Source: Neobacillus muris (GTDB taxonomy: Bacteria > Bacillota > Bacilli > Bacillales > Cytobacillaceae). From it: a stretch of 64,000 nucleotides of DNA. The stretch is taken from contig NZ_CALPDF010000025.1 in NCBI RefSeq assembly GCF_943193175.1, forward strand, positions 1 through 64,000. The letters are read 5' to 3'. Below are positions 52,558 to 62,095 of the stretch, piece after piece (the stretch's first letter is position 1; the number at the start of each line of letters is the position of its first letter). Below the pieces are notes generated by a model. The model saw only the letters and a list, made by a program, of their open reading frames with translations, did not search any database and was not told where the DNA came from. The position numbers were made by a program, and so were the translations under genes.

Positions 52558-53901
52558 ATGAAAAAGTGGCATGAACTCTCCATTTTGGAAGTGGCCGATT
52601 TGTATCGGCGGCAAGAGCTGTCTCCAGTTGAATTGGTGATGAATAGTTTCCGCCGCCTCGAGGAACTCGAACCGAAACTCAATGCTTTTATTACGACAAT
52701 CGAATCACAGGCGATGGAGGCTGCCAAACAGGCAGAAACCATTTTTAGCAAAAAGGAACCAACATCATTGCTTTGCGGCATTCCCTACACTGTTAAGGAT
52801 CTTTTCGATACAAAAGGAATAAGGACGACATGTGGTTCGAGAATCTTGCAGGACCATATACCGGATTCTACTGCCCAGTTGGTTGGGCAATTAGAGGCTT
52901 GCGGGGCCGTTTTGTTGGGAAAAACGAATATGCTTGAATTTGCTTACGGTATCGTCCATCCAGATTATGGCCAGACCAATAATCCATGGGATCTCACGAA
53001 AACTTCCGGAGGATCAAGCGGAGGCTCAGCAGCAGCCGTTGCTTCAGGGATCGGATCCTTTTCTCTCGGTTCAGATACGGGGGGCTCCATCCGCATACCA
53101 GCATCCTATTGCGGCATTTCCGGGTTAAAGCCGACATTTGGATTGCTGTCACTGGAAGGGGTATTTCCGTTATCTCCGTCGCTTGATCATGCCGGCCCTT
53201 TAGCAAGGACTTCCGAAGATATCTTAGTGGTAATGGAAACGCTTGTCCCTCATTTTCAAACTGCCGAAAGTCCTAAGGGAACAAACCTAGTAGCGGGAAT
53301 CCTTCCGGCACATGCCTTTAATGATGTTAATGAGGATGTAAAACTTGTCTATCAGCAAGTTTTAAAAGAAATGGAAGCTATGGGCTGGAAATTAAAGGAG
53401 ACAGAACTTGCCTCTTTGCAACATGCAGAGGAAATCGTCATGAATATTTTATTGCCGGAGGCAGCCATCATACATGAAAAGTGGCTGGGAAGAAAAACGG
53501 ATTATGCCCCGCTGACATTTAAACAAATTGTGGCCGGCTTTGTCCATCGGTCTGTCGATTACCTAAAGGCGAAACAAGCTTCAGCCTGTGTGCGCCAAGA
53601 AATTGATCATATTTTGGAACAAGCCGGCATCCTTATTATGCCTACGGTTCCATTCCCTGCACCTGAGGAGGATCCAGCTCTTGAGGCAGATAATGAGATG
53701 AAATTTACCGGCCTGTTTAATATATCAGGTCATCCTGCTGTAACCATACAAGCAGGGTTTTCTAAAGAAAACCTGCCAATCGGAATCCAACTAATTGGCA
53801 GGCATGGCGATGATAGAAGCCTGCTTGAAAAAGCGATGATGCTTGAAAAGCAGTTTACAAAAACAGTGAAAGGAAACCAGTTGAATGTCCATAATTCTTA
53901 A
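52558..53901 (+). CDS. Amidase signature family hydrolase
   Basis: A 447-residue amidase. The Ser-cisSer-Lys triad is visible: Lys in PYTVKDLFDTKG near residue 82, cis-Ser in KTSGGSSGGSAAAVASG near 152, and the nucleophile Ser in GSDTGGSIRIPASYCG near 180. The last strand region PAVTIQAGFSKENLPIGIQLIG is complete. It hydrolyses an aryl, fatty or amino-acid amide. ATG 52558 follows the previous stop by one base; the frame extending into that gene was rejected. Confidence 0.88.
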   Translation: MKKWHELSILEVADLYRRQELSPVELVMNSFRRLEELEPKLNAFITTIESQAMEAAKQAETIFSKKEPTSLLCGIPYTVKDLFDTKGIRTTCGSRILQDHIPDSTAQLVGQLEACGAVLLGKTNMLEFAYGIVHPDYGQTNNPWDLTKTSGGSSGGSAAAVASGIGSFSLGSDTGGSIRIPASYCGISGLKPTFGLLSLEGVFPLSPSLDHAGPLARTSEDILVVMETLVPHFQTAESPKGTNLVAGILPAHAFNDVNEDVKLVYQQVLKEMEAMGWKLKETELASLQHAEEIVMNILLPEAAIIHEKWLGRKTDYAPLTFKQIVAGFVHRSVDYLKAKQASACVRQEIDHILEQAGILIMPTVPFPAPEEDPALEADNEMKFTGLFNISGHPAVTIQAGFSKENLPIGIQLIGRHGDDRSLLEKAMMLEKQFTKTVKGNQLNVHNS

Positions 53902-55024
53902 CTACCTGAAAGAACAACAGGAAGCCATTACAGAAACTTTGTTCAAGCTGACTGAATCCGAGTCTCCATCCATTAAAAAAGTTCTTGTAGACCGCTGCGG
54001 TGAAGTGCTTCGGGAGGAATTTGAACAACTCATTGGAGGGACAGTGGAAGTAATTGAAAAAACAGAAGTTGGCAATCAATATAAATTTACATATGGAGAA
54101 GGGGATGAAACAAACCAGGTATTGGTCATTGGCCATATGGATACGGTATGGGACGAAGGAGCTCTTCCAATTAGAAAAGAAGGAAATATCCTATATGGCC
54201 CGGGCGTATTTGATATGAAAGGCGGTCTAACCATTACCCTTTGGGCCATAAAAGCTTTAAAAGAGAACAACGTGAAATTAAATAAAAAAATAACTTTTCT
54301 TGTCACAACAGACGAGGAAATCGGCAGCGAGCACTCAAAGGAAATCATTCTCGAAGAGGCCCAGAAAAGCTCGGTTGTGTTTATACCGGAATCAAGCATT
54401 GCCCCTGATGGCGCAGTAAAGACCGAACGAAAAGGCGCCGGGCAGTTTTCAATGAAGATAGAAGGAATTTCTGCGCATGCTGGGATAAACGCATGGGACG
54501 GGGCAAGTGCGATTGAGGAATTGGCCTATCAAATTCTCGATTTAAAAAAACTCGCTAATCGTCAGGAGGGCATTTCCATTAATGTTGGAACAGTTAGTGG
54601 CGGCACTCGGGTCAATGTCATTGCCAAAGAGGCCGCGGCCGATATTGATGTTCGCATTACCAAGAAAGCCCAAGCACAAGCACTGGTAAAGAAGATTATG
54701 GATCGACCTTCTTTTATTGAAGGGACAAGAATAGAAATAAACGGGAAAATAGAACGATATCCGCTAGAACGAACAGATGCAGTTATTCAATTATATAAAG
54801 ACTTAAAAGAGATTGCTGCTTCTCATGGCTATGAGCTGGGGGAAGGCTCCTCAGGCGGGGCAAGTGATGGGAACTTTACTGCCTGGCTTGGCATTCCTAC
54901 TATAGATGGACTTGGCCCTGTCGGGGATGGCGCCCACTCCGATCATGAGCACGTAGATTTAACAAACCTGCCATACCGGGCCGCTTTACTGGCAGAAATC
55001 ATTTTAAAATATGCCGTTCATTAG
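53885..55024 (+). CDS. M20 family metallopeptidase, glutamate carboxypeptidase-like
   Basis: A 379-residue di-zinc peptidase. Ligands are in VIGHMDTVWDEGAL (His, then Asp) near residue 80, DMKGGLT near 112, TTDEEIGSEHS with the catalytic Glu near 141, then ESSIAPDGAVKTERKG, and the C-terminal SDHEHVDL. The lid domain contains GISAHAGINAW. It resembles CPG2-type enzymes that release C-terminal glutamate. It overlaps the amidase gene by 17 bases. Confidence 0.87.
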   Translation: MSIILNYLKEQQEAITETLFKLTESESPSIKKVLVDRCGEVLREEFEQLIGGTVEVIEKTEVGNQYKFTYGEGDETNQVLVIGHMDTVWDEGALPIRKEGNILYGPGVFDMKGGLTITLWAIKALKENNVKLNKKITFLVTTDEEIGSEHSKEIILEEAQKSSVVFIPESSIAPDGAVKTERKGAGQFSMKIEGISAHAGINAWDGASAIEELAYQILDLKKLANRQEGISINVGTVSGGTRVNVIAKEAAADIDVRITKKAQAQALVKKIMDRPSFIEGTRIEINGKIERYPLERTDAVIQLYKDLKEIAASHGYELGEGSSGGASDGNFTAWLGIPTIDGLGPVGDGAHSDHEHVDLTNLPYRAALLAEIILKYAVH

Positions 55025-55038
55025 AAAGGATGATGACG

Positions 55039-55764
55039 ATGTACATGATGAATTTAACTTCCTTACAATTTAAGGAAATGAAAAAAACGGTGGATACTGT
55101 ACTTTTGCCGATCGGAATGATGGAAACACACGGGCCGCATTGCTCCATAGGGACGGATGTATGGATTCCTCGAGAATTTGTCCGCCGTCTTGATCAGGTG
55201 ATTGGCGATCGTGTATTAATGGCCCCTGAAGTAGCCTATGGTCATTCATGGGCACTTGCCCCATTTGAAGGAACGATTGATATATCCGCAGAAGCCTTTA
55301 CTCCATATGTCTACGAGGTTGGAAAAGAGTTTCATAGAAATGGGTTTGACCAAATCATTCTATTTAATGGCCATGGCGGGAATATCCCTAGCTTAGCGGT
55401 TGTAGCTGAAAAACTAGCCGACCTTGGAATGAAGGTGCTGACAATTAATTGGTGGACCGATTATCGGGAACAAATCCTCGACATTACCAAAGGTCCCGGT
55501 CATGGCGGCGAAGACGAAACTTCCTTAGTGCTGGCGATTGACGAAAGCCTGGCGGACCCCACGATTGTTGGTGATTATCAAATCAAAATGAATCCGAAAA
55601 TCAAATTTCCTAACTCAGGAAAAACACTATATAAAGACGGTTATCTTGGGAATGCCGGAAATGCAACAGCAGAGAATGGAGAAAAACTATATCAAATGAT
55701 GATGAAGCTTATATTAGCCGATATTGAAGAGTTATGGAGTGTGGCTTATGAATCCATTAATTAA
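55039..55764 (+). CDS. Creatininase family amidohydrolase
   Basis: A 241-residue protein. The metal-binding motifs are PIGMMETHGPHCSIGTDVWIP near residue 22, FNGHGGNIPSL near 110 and GPGHGGEDETSLVLAID near 155. The family includes creatinine amidohydrolase, MftE peptidase and FAPy deformylase, which open or cut amide bonds. ATG 55039 is nine bases after AAAGGA; earlier ATGs at 55030 and 55033 are too close. Confidence 0.85.
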   Translation: MYMMNLTSLQFKEMKKTVDTVLLPIGMMETHGPHCSIGTDVWIPREFVRRLDQVIGDRVLMAPEVAYGHSWALAPFEGTIDISAEAFTPYVYEVGKEFHRNGFDQIILFNGHGGNIPSLAVVAEKLADLGMKVLTINWWTDYREQILDITKGPGHGGEDETSLVLAIDESLADPTIVGDYQIKMNPKIKFPNSGKTLYKDGYLGNAGNATAENGEKLYQMMMKLILADIEELWSVAYESIN

Positions 55765-57022
55765 GGGCGAAAAAAATGTTCTGCGCTGGACAGAGGCACC
55801 AGTGGGAGAGAAAATTGTCGATATTGTGGCCAGTTTAAATGAGCAAACGAATAAGCTATATGGCACAGAAACAGCAACTGCCAATTACAGCGGGATAAAG
55901 CCGACTTTGGCCAGTTTTGATGACATCGGAACCTCGCTGGATGAAGTAGATGCTGCAATTGCTTTTAAGGAAGGACATGAAGGAGAATACCTTAGAGCGA
56001 TGGTAAATGGGTTTCGTTATTTTGCCAGAAGCCTGCAGGGAGACCAGGTTCCTTACGACGAACTTATTGCGAACATACAGGAACTCCCCTCGGCCCTCAT
56101 CACTGATAATCAATTGGAGCATGCAAAAGAACTGGTTGAGAAAGGGCTGGCCGATTTAGGCTACAAAGGCACTTTAATGGAAAAATCAGCTGCCTGGCGC
56201 GCAGATACCATCATTGCTCCAGAACAAGTGACAACGGTTGCCGAGAAATTTCGTGAGAAAAGTAAGCAAGGTACTTTAAATCGAGTGATTGGACTGCCTG
56301 AAGAAGACGGCATCGACTGGATTAAATCGATTCGAGGCGTCTTCTGGAGCGGATATTCCAAATACACTGGGAATTTCCGCGGCAATCTGACATTTAACAT
56401 TGACCGTCCCTGGACGGAACCGATCCTGGCCCAGATTATGTGCCACGAAGGCTACCCTGGTCATCAAGCATTTTATTGCCGTTGGGATTATTTGTTTCAA
56501 CAGGGGAAACTGCCTCTGGAAGCTTCTTACTACTTAATCAACAGTCCAACGAATGCGCTGTTTGAAGGAGGTCCAGAAACTGCCTTAAGCTTCCTTGGCT
56601 GGGATGATGTTAGCGAAGAAACCCCTGGTGTGACCGATGTACAAAAACAGCAATATTTACTGGCGAGAAATTACCTTGACTACCAGAGAATGTTTACAAC
56701 AAACGCCTGTTTTTTGTTCAATCTTGGGAATATGACAAAAGAAGAAGCGGTCGATTACATGGTAAACCGCGGGGGAATAACAGAAATTGAAGCAAACAAT
56801 GCCTTTAGGTTTTTCTCGGATCCTGTTCAAAAGACCTATTATCCTTGTTATTTTTACGGGCGCTGGATGGTTGGAAATTCGTACAAGGTAACTCCAAAAG
56901 AGAAGCGTGATGAATATTTTTCGATTCTTTATGATACTCCGCATACTACGAGCACGTTTATAAAGGCGATTAGCAGCCTTAATGGGAAACCGTTTAACGC
57001 TTTCCATACATTAAATCAATAA
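55748..57022 (+). CDS. DUF885-like zinc peptidase
   Basis: A 424-residue protein with a HEGYPGHQ motif near residue 237, which fits the His-Glu-x-x-x-His zinc site of the DUF885 family, and a later Glu-rich helix NALFEGGPETALSFLG for the third ligand. The rest is helical with no signal peptide. DUF885 proteins are poorly characterised; some are peptidases. ATG 55748 has GGAG upstream and overlaps the creatininase gene by 17 bases. It is the last gene of the locus. Confidence 0.75.
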   Translation: MNPLIKGEKNVLRWTEAPVGEKIVDIVASLNEQTNKLYGTETATANYSGIKPTLASFDDIGTSLDEVDAAIAFKEGHEGEYLRAMVNGFRYFARSLQGDQVPYDELIANIQELPSALITDNQLEHAKELVEKGLADLGYKGTLMEKSAAWRADTIIAPEQVTTVAEKFREKSKQGTLNRVIGLPEEDGIDWIKSIRGVFWSGYSKYTGNFRGNLTFNIDRPWTEPILAQIMCHEGYPGHQAFYCRWDYLFQQGKLPLEASYYLINSPTNALFEGGPETALSFLGWDDVSEETPGVTDVQKQQYLLARNYLDYQRMFTTNACFLFNLGNMTKEEAVDYMVNRGGITEIEANNAFRFFSDPVQKTYYPCYFYGRWMVGNSYKVTPKEKRDEYFSILYDTPHTTSTFIKAISSLNGKPFNAFHTLNQ

Positions 57023-57029
57023 AAGCGGG

Positions 57030-57067
57030 CTTAGCAGGTGAAAGTTCGCAAACATCCCCTGCTAAGC
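57030..57067 (+). terminator. Hairpin at the end of the catabolic locus
   Basis: GCTTAGCAGG pairs with CCTGCTAAGC over a 17-base loop; no T tract follows, so its terminator role is uncertain. Confidence 0.5.
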
Positions 57068-57160
57068 TACTATTCCAATAGTCTTTGTATAGCTTTCCGC
57101 TCCATTTTATTGGTTGTCCTACATTAAGTAAAAAATAGGCAGGTAAAGAGGTTGATGAAG

Positions 57161-57697
57161 ATGATTGAATTAAAGTATTTTGGCTTGGAAGATATTCCGC
57201 AATTAGTAAACTGGATTGACAGCCCCGAATTTTTGCTCCAATGGGCTGGTACGAGTTTGAGGTATCCATTAGATTACCAGCAGCTTGAAAGCTATGTGAA
57301 AAATGCTAATCATGCCCATTCAAATATATTTGCGTATAAGGTAATCCATTCAGATACCGGGAAAATCATTGGCCATATTTCCCTTGGCAATGTCAACCGT
57401 GAAAACGGCAATGCCAGAATGTGCAGAGTTTTAATTGGCGATCAATCCATGAAAGGGAAGGGCATTGGCTCGATGATCATTAAAGAAGTGTTAAAAATTG
57501 CCTTTAATGAGTTAAACCTTCATAAAGTAAGTCTGGCTGTATTCGATTTTAACCAAACGGCCATCCGGCTTTATGAAAAAATGGGGTTTACTAAAGAAGG
57601 TTATATAAGAGAAGCCTGCAAGATTGGAAATGATTTTTGGAACTATTATGAAATGAGCATCCTAGATCGTGAATGGAAAGAGAAAAATTCATTATAA
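57161..57697 (+). CDS. GNAT family N-acetyltransferase (RimJ/RimL-like)
   Basis: A 178-residue GNAT. The acetyl-CoA loop is DQSMKGKGIGSMI near residue 105, the strand VSLAVFDFNQTAIRLYEKMGFTKEG near 130 follows, and IGHISLGNVN lies in the middle. ATG 57161 has AAAGAGG nine bases upstream. Intact, unlike the GNAT at 30095. Acceptor unknown. Confidence 0.87.
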   Translation: MIELKYFGLEDIPQLVNWIDSPEFLLQWAGTSLRYPLDYQQLESYVKNANHAHSNIFAYKVIHSDTGKIIGHISLGNVNRENGNARMCRVLIGDQSMKGKGIGSMIIKEVLKIAFNELNLHKVSLAVFDFNQTAIRLYEKMGFTKEGYIREACKIGNDFWNYYEMSILDREWKEKNSL

Positions 57698-57793
57698 TTA
57701 TTTTGAAATAACTTTTATCATGTAATCGCTTTCTTTTATTTATATTACTTAGATTGAAATGCTTTAAAGAGAGGACTTTTATTCTGTCATATA

Positions 57794-57811
57794 TTGTTCA
57801 ATATTTCACAA
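57794..57811. promoter_or_regulatory. Rex/Fnr-type site 1 of adhE
   Basis: TTGTTCAATATTTCACAA matches TTGTGAAATATTTCACAA at 16 of 18 positions, 208 bases before adhE. Confidence 0.55.
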
Positions 57812-57917
57812 ACTATTATTTAAAAATCATGGTATGATTACCTCATAAGATATAGAGAGGTGATCAACCACAAAAAACATTGATACATAACAGGCACAAA
57901 AATTTTTTTAACTCATC

Positions 57918-57935
57918 ATGTGAATCATTTCACAA
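57918..57935. promoter_or_regulatory. Rex/Fnr-type site 2 of adhE
   Basis: ATGTGAATCATTTCACAA has both TGTGA and TCACA halves intact. It ends seven bases before the -35 box. Confidence 0.7.
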
Positions 57936-57941
57936 ATAGTA

Positions 57942-57970
57942 TTTACATTTCTATCCTCTTATTTTTTAAT
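57942..57970 (+). promoter_or_regulatory. Sigma-A-type promoter of adhE
   Basis: TTTACA and TTTAAT with a 17-base spacer; the start would fall near 57977, inside site 3. An extended -10 TGGTATGAT at 57830-57838 is a possible upstream second promoter. Confidence 0.55.
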
Positions 57971-57975
57971 GGTTT

Positions 57976-57993
57976 TTGTGAAATATTTCACAT
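57976..57993. promoter_or_regulatory. Rex/Fnr-type site 3 of adhE, over the transcription start
   Basis: TTGTGAAATATTTCACAT is one base from a perfect 18-base Rex palindrome and holds the full TGTGA-N6-TCACA core. Its position over the predicted start fits repression by Rex when NADH is low. Confidence 0.75.
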
Positions 57994-58018
57994 AAAAATT
58001 GAAATGGAGTGATATACA

Positions 58019-60628
58019 ATGGCAGTACCTGAAAAAGCAGTCAAGGAACAGCAAAATGTAACTAAAATGATTGACCAATTAGTTGACAATGCACGTAAAG
58101 CTCTGAATGAATTCCGGAGCATCCAAACCCAAGAATCCATTGATGAAATCGTAAAACAAATGGCATTAGCCGGCCTTGATCAACATATGACACTTGCAAA
58201 ACTTGCAGTGGAGGAAACAAAAAGAGGCGTCTATGAAGACAAGATCATCAAAAATATGTTCGCTACCGAATACGTCTATCACAATATTAAATATAATAAA
58301 ACCGTTGGCATAATCGGTGAAAACGAGCACGAAGGAATCATAGAGATTGCTGAGCCAGTGGGAGTCATCGCAGGCGTGACACCCGTTACCAATCCAACCT
58401 CAACAACTATGTTTAAAGCGCTCATTTCGATTAAAACGAGAAATCCGATTATCTTCGCCTTCCACCCATCGGCGCAAAAATGCAGCAGTGAGGCAGCAAG
58501 AATATTGAGAGATGCAGCCATCCAGGCAGGAGCTCCGGAAAATTGCATTCAATGGATTGAAGCACCTTCACTTGAAGCAACCCAGGCCTTAATGAACCAT
58601 CCAAAAGTCTCGATGATTCTGGCCACAGGAGGAGCAGGCATGGTCAAGTCCGCTTACAGTTCCGGAAAGCCAGCCTTAGGTGTCGGTCCTGGAAACGTGC
58701 CTTGCTATATAGAAAAAACTGCTAATATAAAACAAGCAGCCAATGACTTAATATTATCCAAAACATTTGATAATGGCATGATTTGCGCTTCCGAACAAGC
58801 TGTGATTATAGATAAAGAAATTTATGCAGAAGTAAAAAATGAACTGATTGCCAATAACTGCTATTTCTTAAATGAAGCTGAGAAAGAGAAGGTTGAAAAA
58901 CTGGTCATAAATGAACAATCCTGTGCCGTAAACCCGGCGATTGTTGGAATGCCTGCATTTAAAATCGCTGAATTGGCCGGGGTTAAAGTTCCTGAAGATA
59001 CCAAAATTCTGGTAGCCGAACTAAAAGGAGTAGGACCTGGTTATCCTCTTTCAAGAGAAAAATTAAGTCCGGTGCTTGCATGCTATAAGGTGAACAGTCA
59101 TGAAGAAGGGTATAAACGGGCGGAGGAAATGCTGGAGTTTGGCGGTTTGGGCCATTCAGCCGTCATTCATTCTTCAGACAAGACCGTTATTGAGGAATAC
59201 GGTCTAAAAATGAGAGCCGGTCGAATCATCGTGAACTCCCCATCTTCCCAAGGTGCCATTGGCGATATTTATAACGCCTATATGCCATCCTTGACACTGG
59301 GCTGTGGAACGTATGGAGGAAATTCAGTATCCACCAACGTCGGCGCAATAAACTTAATTAATGTGAAGAAAGTGGCAAAGAGGAACGTCAATATGCAGTG
59401 GTTTAAAGTACCAGCTAAAATATATTTCGAAAAAAATTCCATTCAGTATTTAGCCAAAATGCCAAAGATATCTAAAGCATTTATTGTTACCGATCCTGGA
59501 ATGGTGAAATTAGGTTATGTTGATAAAATTCTTTACTACTTAAGAAAGCGCCAAGATTATGTGCATTGTGAAATTTTCTCAGAGGTAGAGCCGGACCCAT
59601 CTATTGAAACAGTAGCAAAAGGGGCAGAAATGATGTCGAGATTCCAGCCGGATGTCATCATTGCCTTGGGCGGAGGATCTGCGATGGATGCAGCCAAAGG
59701 GATGTGGTTGTTCTATGAATATCCTGATGTTGAATTCTTTGGCCTAAAGCAAAAATTCCTGGATATTCGTAAAAGAATTGTGAAATATCCTCATCTTGGA
59801 AAGCAGGCACAGTTTGTGGCAATTCCTACCACATCAGGCACAGGCTCTGAGGTAACCTCCTTCTCGGTTATTACGGATAAGCAAGCGAATATCAAATACC
59901 CGCTGGCAGATTATGAATTAACACCTGATGTGGCCATCATTGACCCTCAGTTTGTCATGACGGTTCCTAAAACGGTGACCGCAGACACAGGTTTAGACGT
60001 TTTGACTCATGCAATTGAAGCTTATGTATCCAACATGGCGAATGACTTTACTGATGGTCTTGCCATGAAAGCGATCCAGCTTGTGTTTGAGTATTTACCG
60101 CGGGCTTATAAATATGGCGACAAAGATGAAGAAGCCCGTGAAAAGATGCATAACGCCTCCACAATAGCTGGCATGGCGTTTGCCAATGCATTCCTAGGGA
60201 TTAATCACAGTCTTGCCCATAAACTTGGTGCAGAGTTCCATATTGCCCACGGCCGGGCCAATGCTGTTCTCATGCCGCATGTCATCCGTTATAATGCAAC
60301 AAAACCTAAGAAATTTGCCGCATTCCCGAAATACTCTCATTTTGTTGCTGATCAACGTTATGCTGAAATTGCCAGAACCCTTGGCCTGCCGGCACGGTCC
60401 ACTGATGAAGGAGTAGAAAGCCTAATTCAAGCCATCATTAAGCTGGCTAAAGAATTGGATGTTCCTATGAGCCTGGAAGCTAACCAAGTGGATAAAAGGG
60501 AATTTGAAAGCAGGGTTGATTATCTTGCAGACCGAGCATTTGAAGACCAATGTACGACTGCGAATCCCAAGCTTCCACTTGTAACTGAATTAGCGGAAAT
60601 CTATCGATTGGCCTACAAAGGCGTATAA
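58019..60628 (+). CDS. adhE: Bifunctional acetaldehyde-CoA/alcohol dehydrogenase AdhE
   Basis: An 869-residue fermentation enzyme reducing acetyl-CoA to acetaldehyde and then ethanol, oxidising two NADH. The N-terminal aldehyde dehydrogenase half has GVTPVTNPTSTTMFKA near residue 120 and the catalytic Cys in FDNGMICASEQAV near 250. A linker near 450 leads to the iron-ADH half: ALGGGSAMDAAKGMW, TSGTGSEVTSFSVIT, ADTGLDVLTHAIEAY and GINHSLAHKLGAEFHIAHGRAN with the iron His. Full length. GGAGTG precedes the ATG. Three Rex/Fnr-type boxes sit upstream. Confidence 0.95.
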   Translation: MAVPEKAVKEQQNVTKMIDQLVDNARKALNEFRSIQTQESIDEIVKQMALAGLDQHMTLAKLAVEETKRGVYEDKIIKNMFATEYVYHNIKYNKTVGIIGENEHEGIIEIAEPVGVIAGVTPVTNPTSTTMFKALISIKTRNPIIFAFHPSAQKCSSEAARILRDAAIQAGAPENCIQWIEAPSLEATQALMNHPKVSMILATGGAGMVKSAYSSGKPALGVGPGNVPCYIEKTANIKQAANDLILSKTFDNGMICASEQAVIIDKEIYAEVKNELIANNCYFLNEAEKEKVEKLVINEQSCAVNPAIVGMPAFKIAELAGVKVPEDTKILVAELKGVGPGYPLSREKLSPVLACYKVNSHEEGYKRAEEMLEFGGLGHSAVIHSSDKTVIEEYGLKMRAGRIIVNSPSSQGAIGDIYNAYMPSLTLGCGTYGGNSVSTNVGAINLINVKKVAKRNVNMQWFKVPAKIYFEKNSIQYLAKMPKISKAFIVTDPGMVKLGYVDKILYYLRKRQDYVHCEIFSEVEPDPSIETVAKGAEMMSRFQPDVIIALGGGSAMDAAKGMWLFYEYPDVEFFGLKQKFLDIRKRIVKYPHLGKQAQFVAIPTTSGTGSEVTSFSVITDKQANIKYPLADYELTPDVAIIDPQFVMTVPKTVTADTGLDVLTHAIEAYVSNMANDFTDGLAMKAIQLVFEYLPRAYKYGDKDEEAREKMHNASTIAGMAFANAFLGINHSLAHKLGAEFHIAHGRANAVLMPHVIRYNATKPKKFAAFPKYSHFVADQRYAEIARTLGLPARSTDEGVESLIQAIIKLAKELDVPMSLEANQVDKREFESRVDYLADRAFEDQCTTANPKLPLVTELAEIYRLAYKGV

Positions 60629-60634
60629 CATAAG

Positions 60635-60673
60635 GCAGAGCCCAACCAATTCAATTGGCTGGGCTCTGCTTTT
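60635..60673 (+). terminator. Terminator of adhE
   Basis: GCAGAGCCCA-a-CCAAT pairs with AATTGG-c-TGGGCTCTGC, followed by T. Confidence 0.85.
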
Positions 60674-60791
60674 GTAGGAAAGGTTATATCTCGAATAATA
60701 ATGTTTTAACTATCTCGATAGAAGTTTTATAATAGAAGGAAAGAATAAAAAAGGCAAACTACTCATAAAAGATGGGAAGGGATGGACGTAA

Positions 60792-61982
60792 ATGAAATAT
60801 AATTTTGACGAAATCATCAACCGAAGAGGCACATATTCCGTAAAGTGGGATGGCGGGGATTTTATTAAAAAAGCTGGGCTGACAAGCCGGTATGATGACG
60901 AGACCATCCCATTATTTACGGCAGATATGGATTTGCCGGTTCCGCAGCCATTGATTGATGCGTTACATAAAACAGTGAACCATCGCATATTTGGCTATAC
61001 TGTCTTTCCGCCAGAGTATTTTGAAGCGATTCAGCATTGGTTTAAAAAACGCCATGATTGGGAAATTAAAAAGGAAGAAATCGTATATAGTCCTGGAACG
61101 GTTCATGCGTTAAATGTCGCTGTGAGAGCCTTTACCGAACCGGGGGACGGGGTGATCATCCAGCGTCCTGTTTATCCGCCATTTACCTCAAGCATTGAAT
61201 CGAATGGCAGGGTGGTCAGAAATAATGCTTTGAAACCCGATGAAGAAGGCTATTACCACATTGATTTCGAAGATTTTGAAGCGAAAGCCAAAGAGGAAAG
61301 TACAAAAATGTTCATTTTGTGTAATCCGCATAATCCAACGGGAAGGATTTTCACTGTTGAAGAGCTGAAGAGATTGTCTGAAATCTGTGCGGCAAATAAT
61401 GTATTGATCGTGGCGGACGAAATTCACGGCGATCTAGTCCGACGCAGCCAAACCTTCGTCCCAATCGCGAAAGCAGCGGGGGATGCTGACCAGATTATCA
61501 CGTTTACAGCCATCAACAAAACATTCAATGTAGCCGGTCTGCATTGTACAAATGCAGTTATTTCTAACCCGCAGCTTAGGGGAAAATTTTCTAAAGCGAT
61601 GGGGCATCAGTCACCTAACCCTTTTATGATTTCTGTATTAATCGCCGCTTATACTGAAGGTGAAGACTGGCTGGAACAGTTAAAAGAGTATATTGACGGC
61701 ACTATGGACTGGGTGGTTAACTTTTTAGCGGACCAAATGCCGAAGGTAAAAGTAAGAATCCCAGAAGGAACATATATCATGTGGATGGATTTTAGCGGCT
61801 ATGGACTGACACCTGATGATGTCCATGACCGAATTTATCATAAAGCCAATGTATTATTGGAGGATGGTAAAATGTTCGGCGAAGAGGGGCTTTCCTTTCA
61901 ACGAATTTGCATCCCATCACCAAGACCGATGATCAAAGAAGCATTTGAGCGTATTGCAAGAGAGTTTGAAGATGTAAAATAA
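60792..61982 (+). CDS. patB: MalY/PatB family PLP-dependent cysteine-S-conjugate lyase
   Basis: A 396-residue fold-type I enzyme: FDEIINRRGTYSVKWDG at the start, PLFTADMDLPVPQPLIDAL, LCNPHNPTGRIF with the PLP Asn near 175, VADEIHGDLV with the Asp near 208, and the PLP lysine in TFTAINKTFNVAG near 240. B. subtilis PatB cleaves cystathionine and similar thioethers. Length normal. A cysJ gene follows nearby in the same direction, so a sulfur role fits. Confidence 0.87.
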   Translation: MKYNFDEIINRRGTYSVKWDGGDFIKKAGLTSRYDDETIPLFTADMDLPVPQPLIDALHKTVNHRIFGYTVFPPEYFEAIQHWFKKRHDWEIKKEEIVYSPGTVHALNVAVRAFTEPGDGVIIQRPVYPPFTSSIESNGRVVRNNALKPDEEGYYHIDFEDFEAKAKEESTKMFILCNPHNPTGRIFTVEELKRLSEICAANNVLIVADEIHGDLVRRSQTFVPIAKAAGDADQIITFTAINKTFNVAGLHCTNAVISNPQLRGKFSKAMGHQSPNPFMISVLIAAYTEGEDWLEQLKEYIDGTMDWVVNFLADQMPKVKVRIPEGTYIMWMDFSGYGLTPDDVHDRIYHKANVLLEDGKMFGEEGLSFQRICIPSPRPMIKEAFERIAREFEDVK

Positions 61983-61987
61983 ACAGC

Positions 61988-62044
61988 AAATAACCCGCCG
62001 TCTCCTGTATGTTCAATGGGGCAACGGGTTATTTACATTTTGTG
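61988..62044. terminator. Terminator after patB
   Basis: AAATAACCCG and CGGGTTATTT with a 37-base interior containing a further short pairing; T-rich on both strands, so it may serve both sides. Confidence 0.65.
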
Positions 62045-62095
62045 CGAGGATCCTCTCATTACACCGGAATTTGATTTTGGTTTGTCAGCTTTATA

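Noticed and set aside
57855-57885. Short leader peptide in the adhE 5' region
   Set aside because: The GTG overlaps its own would-be ribosome site and the frame is only seven codons, with no attenuator structure after it.
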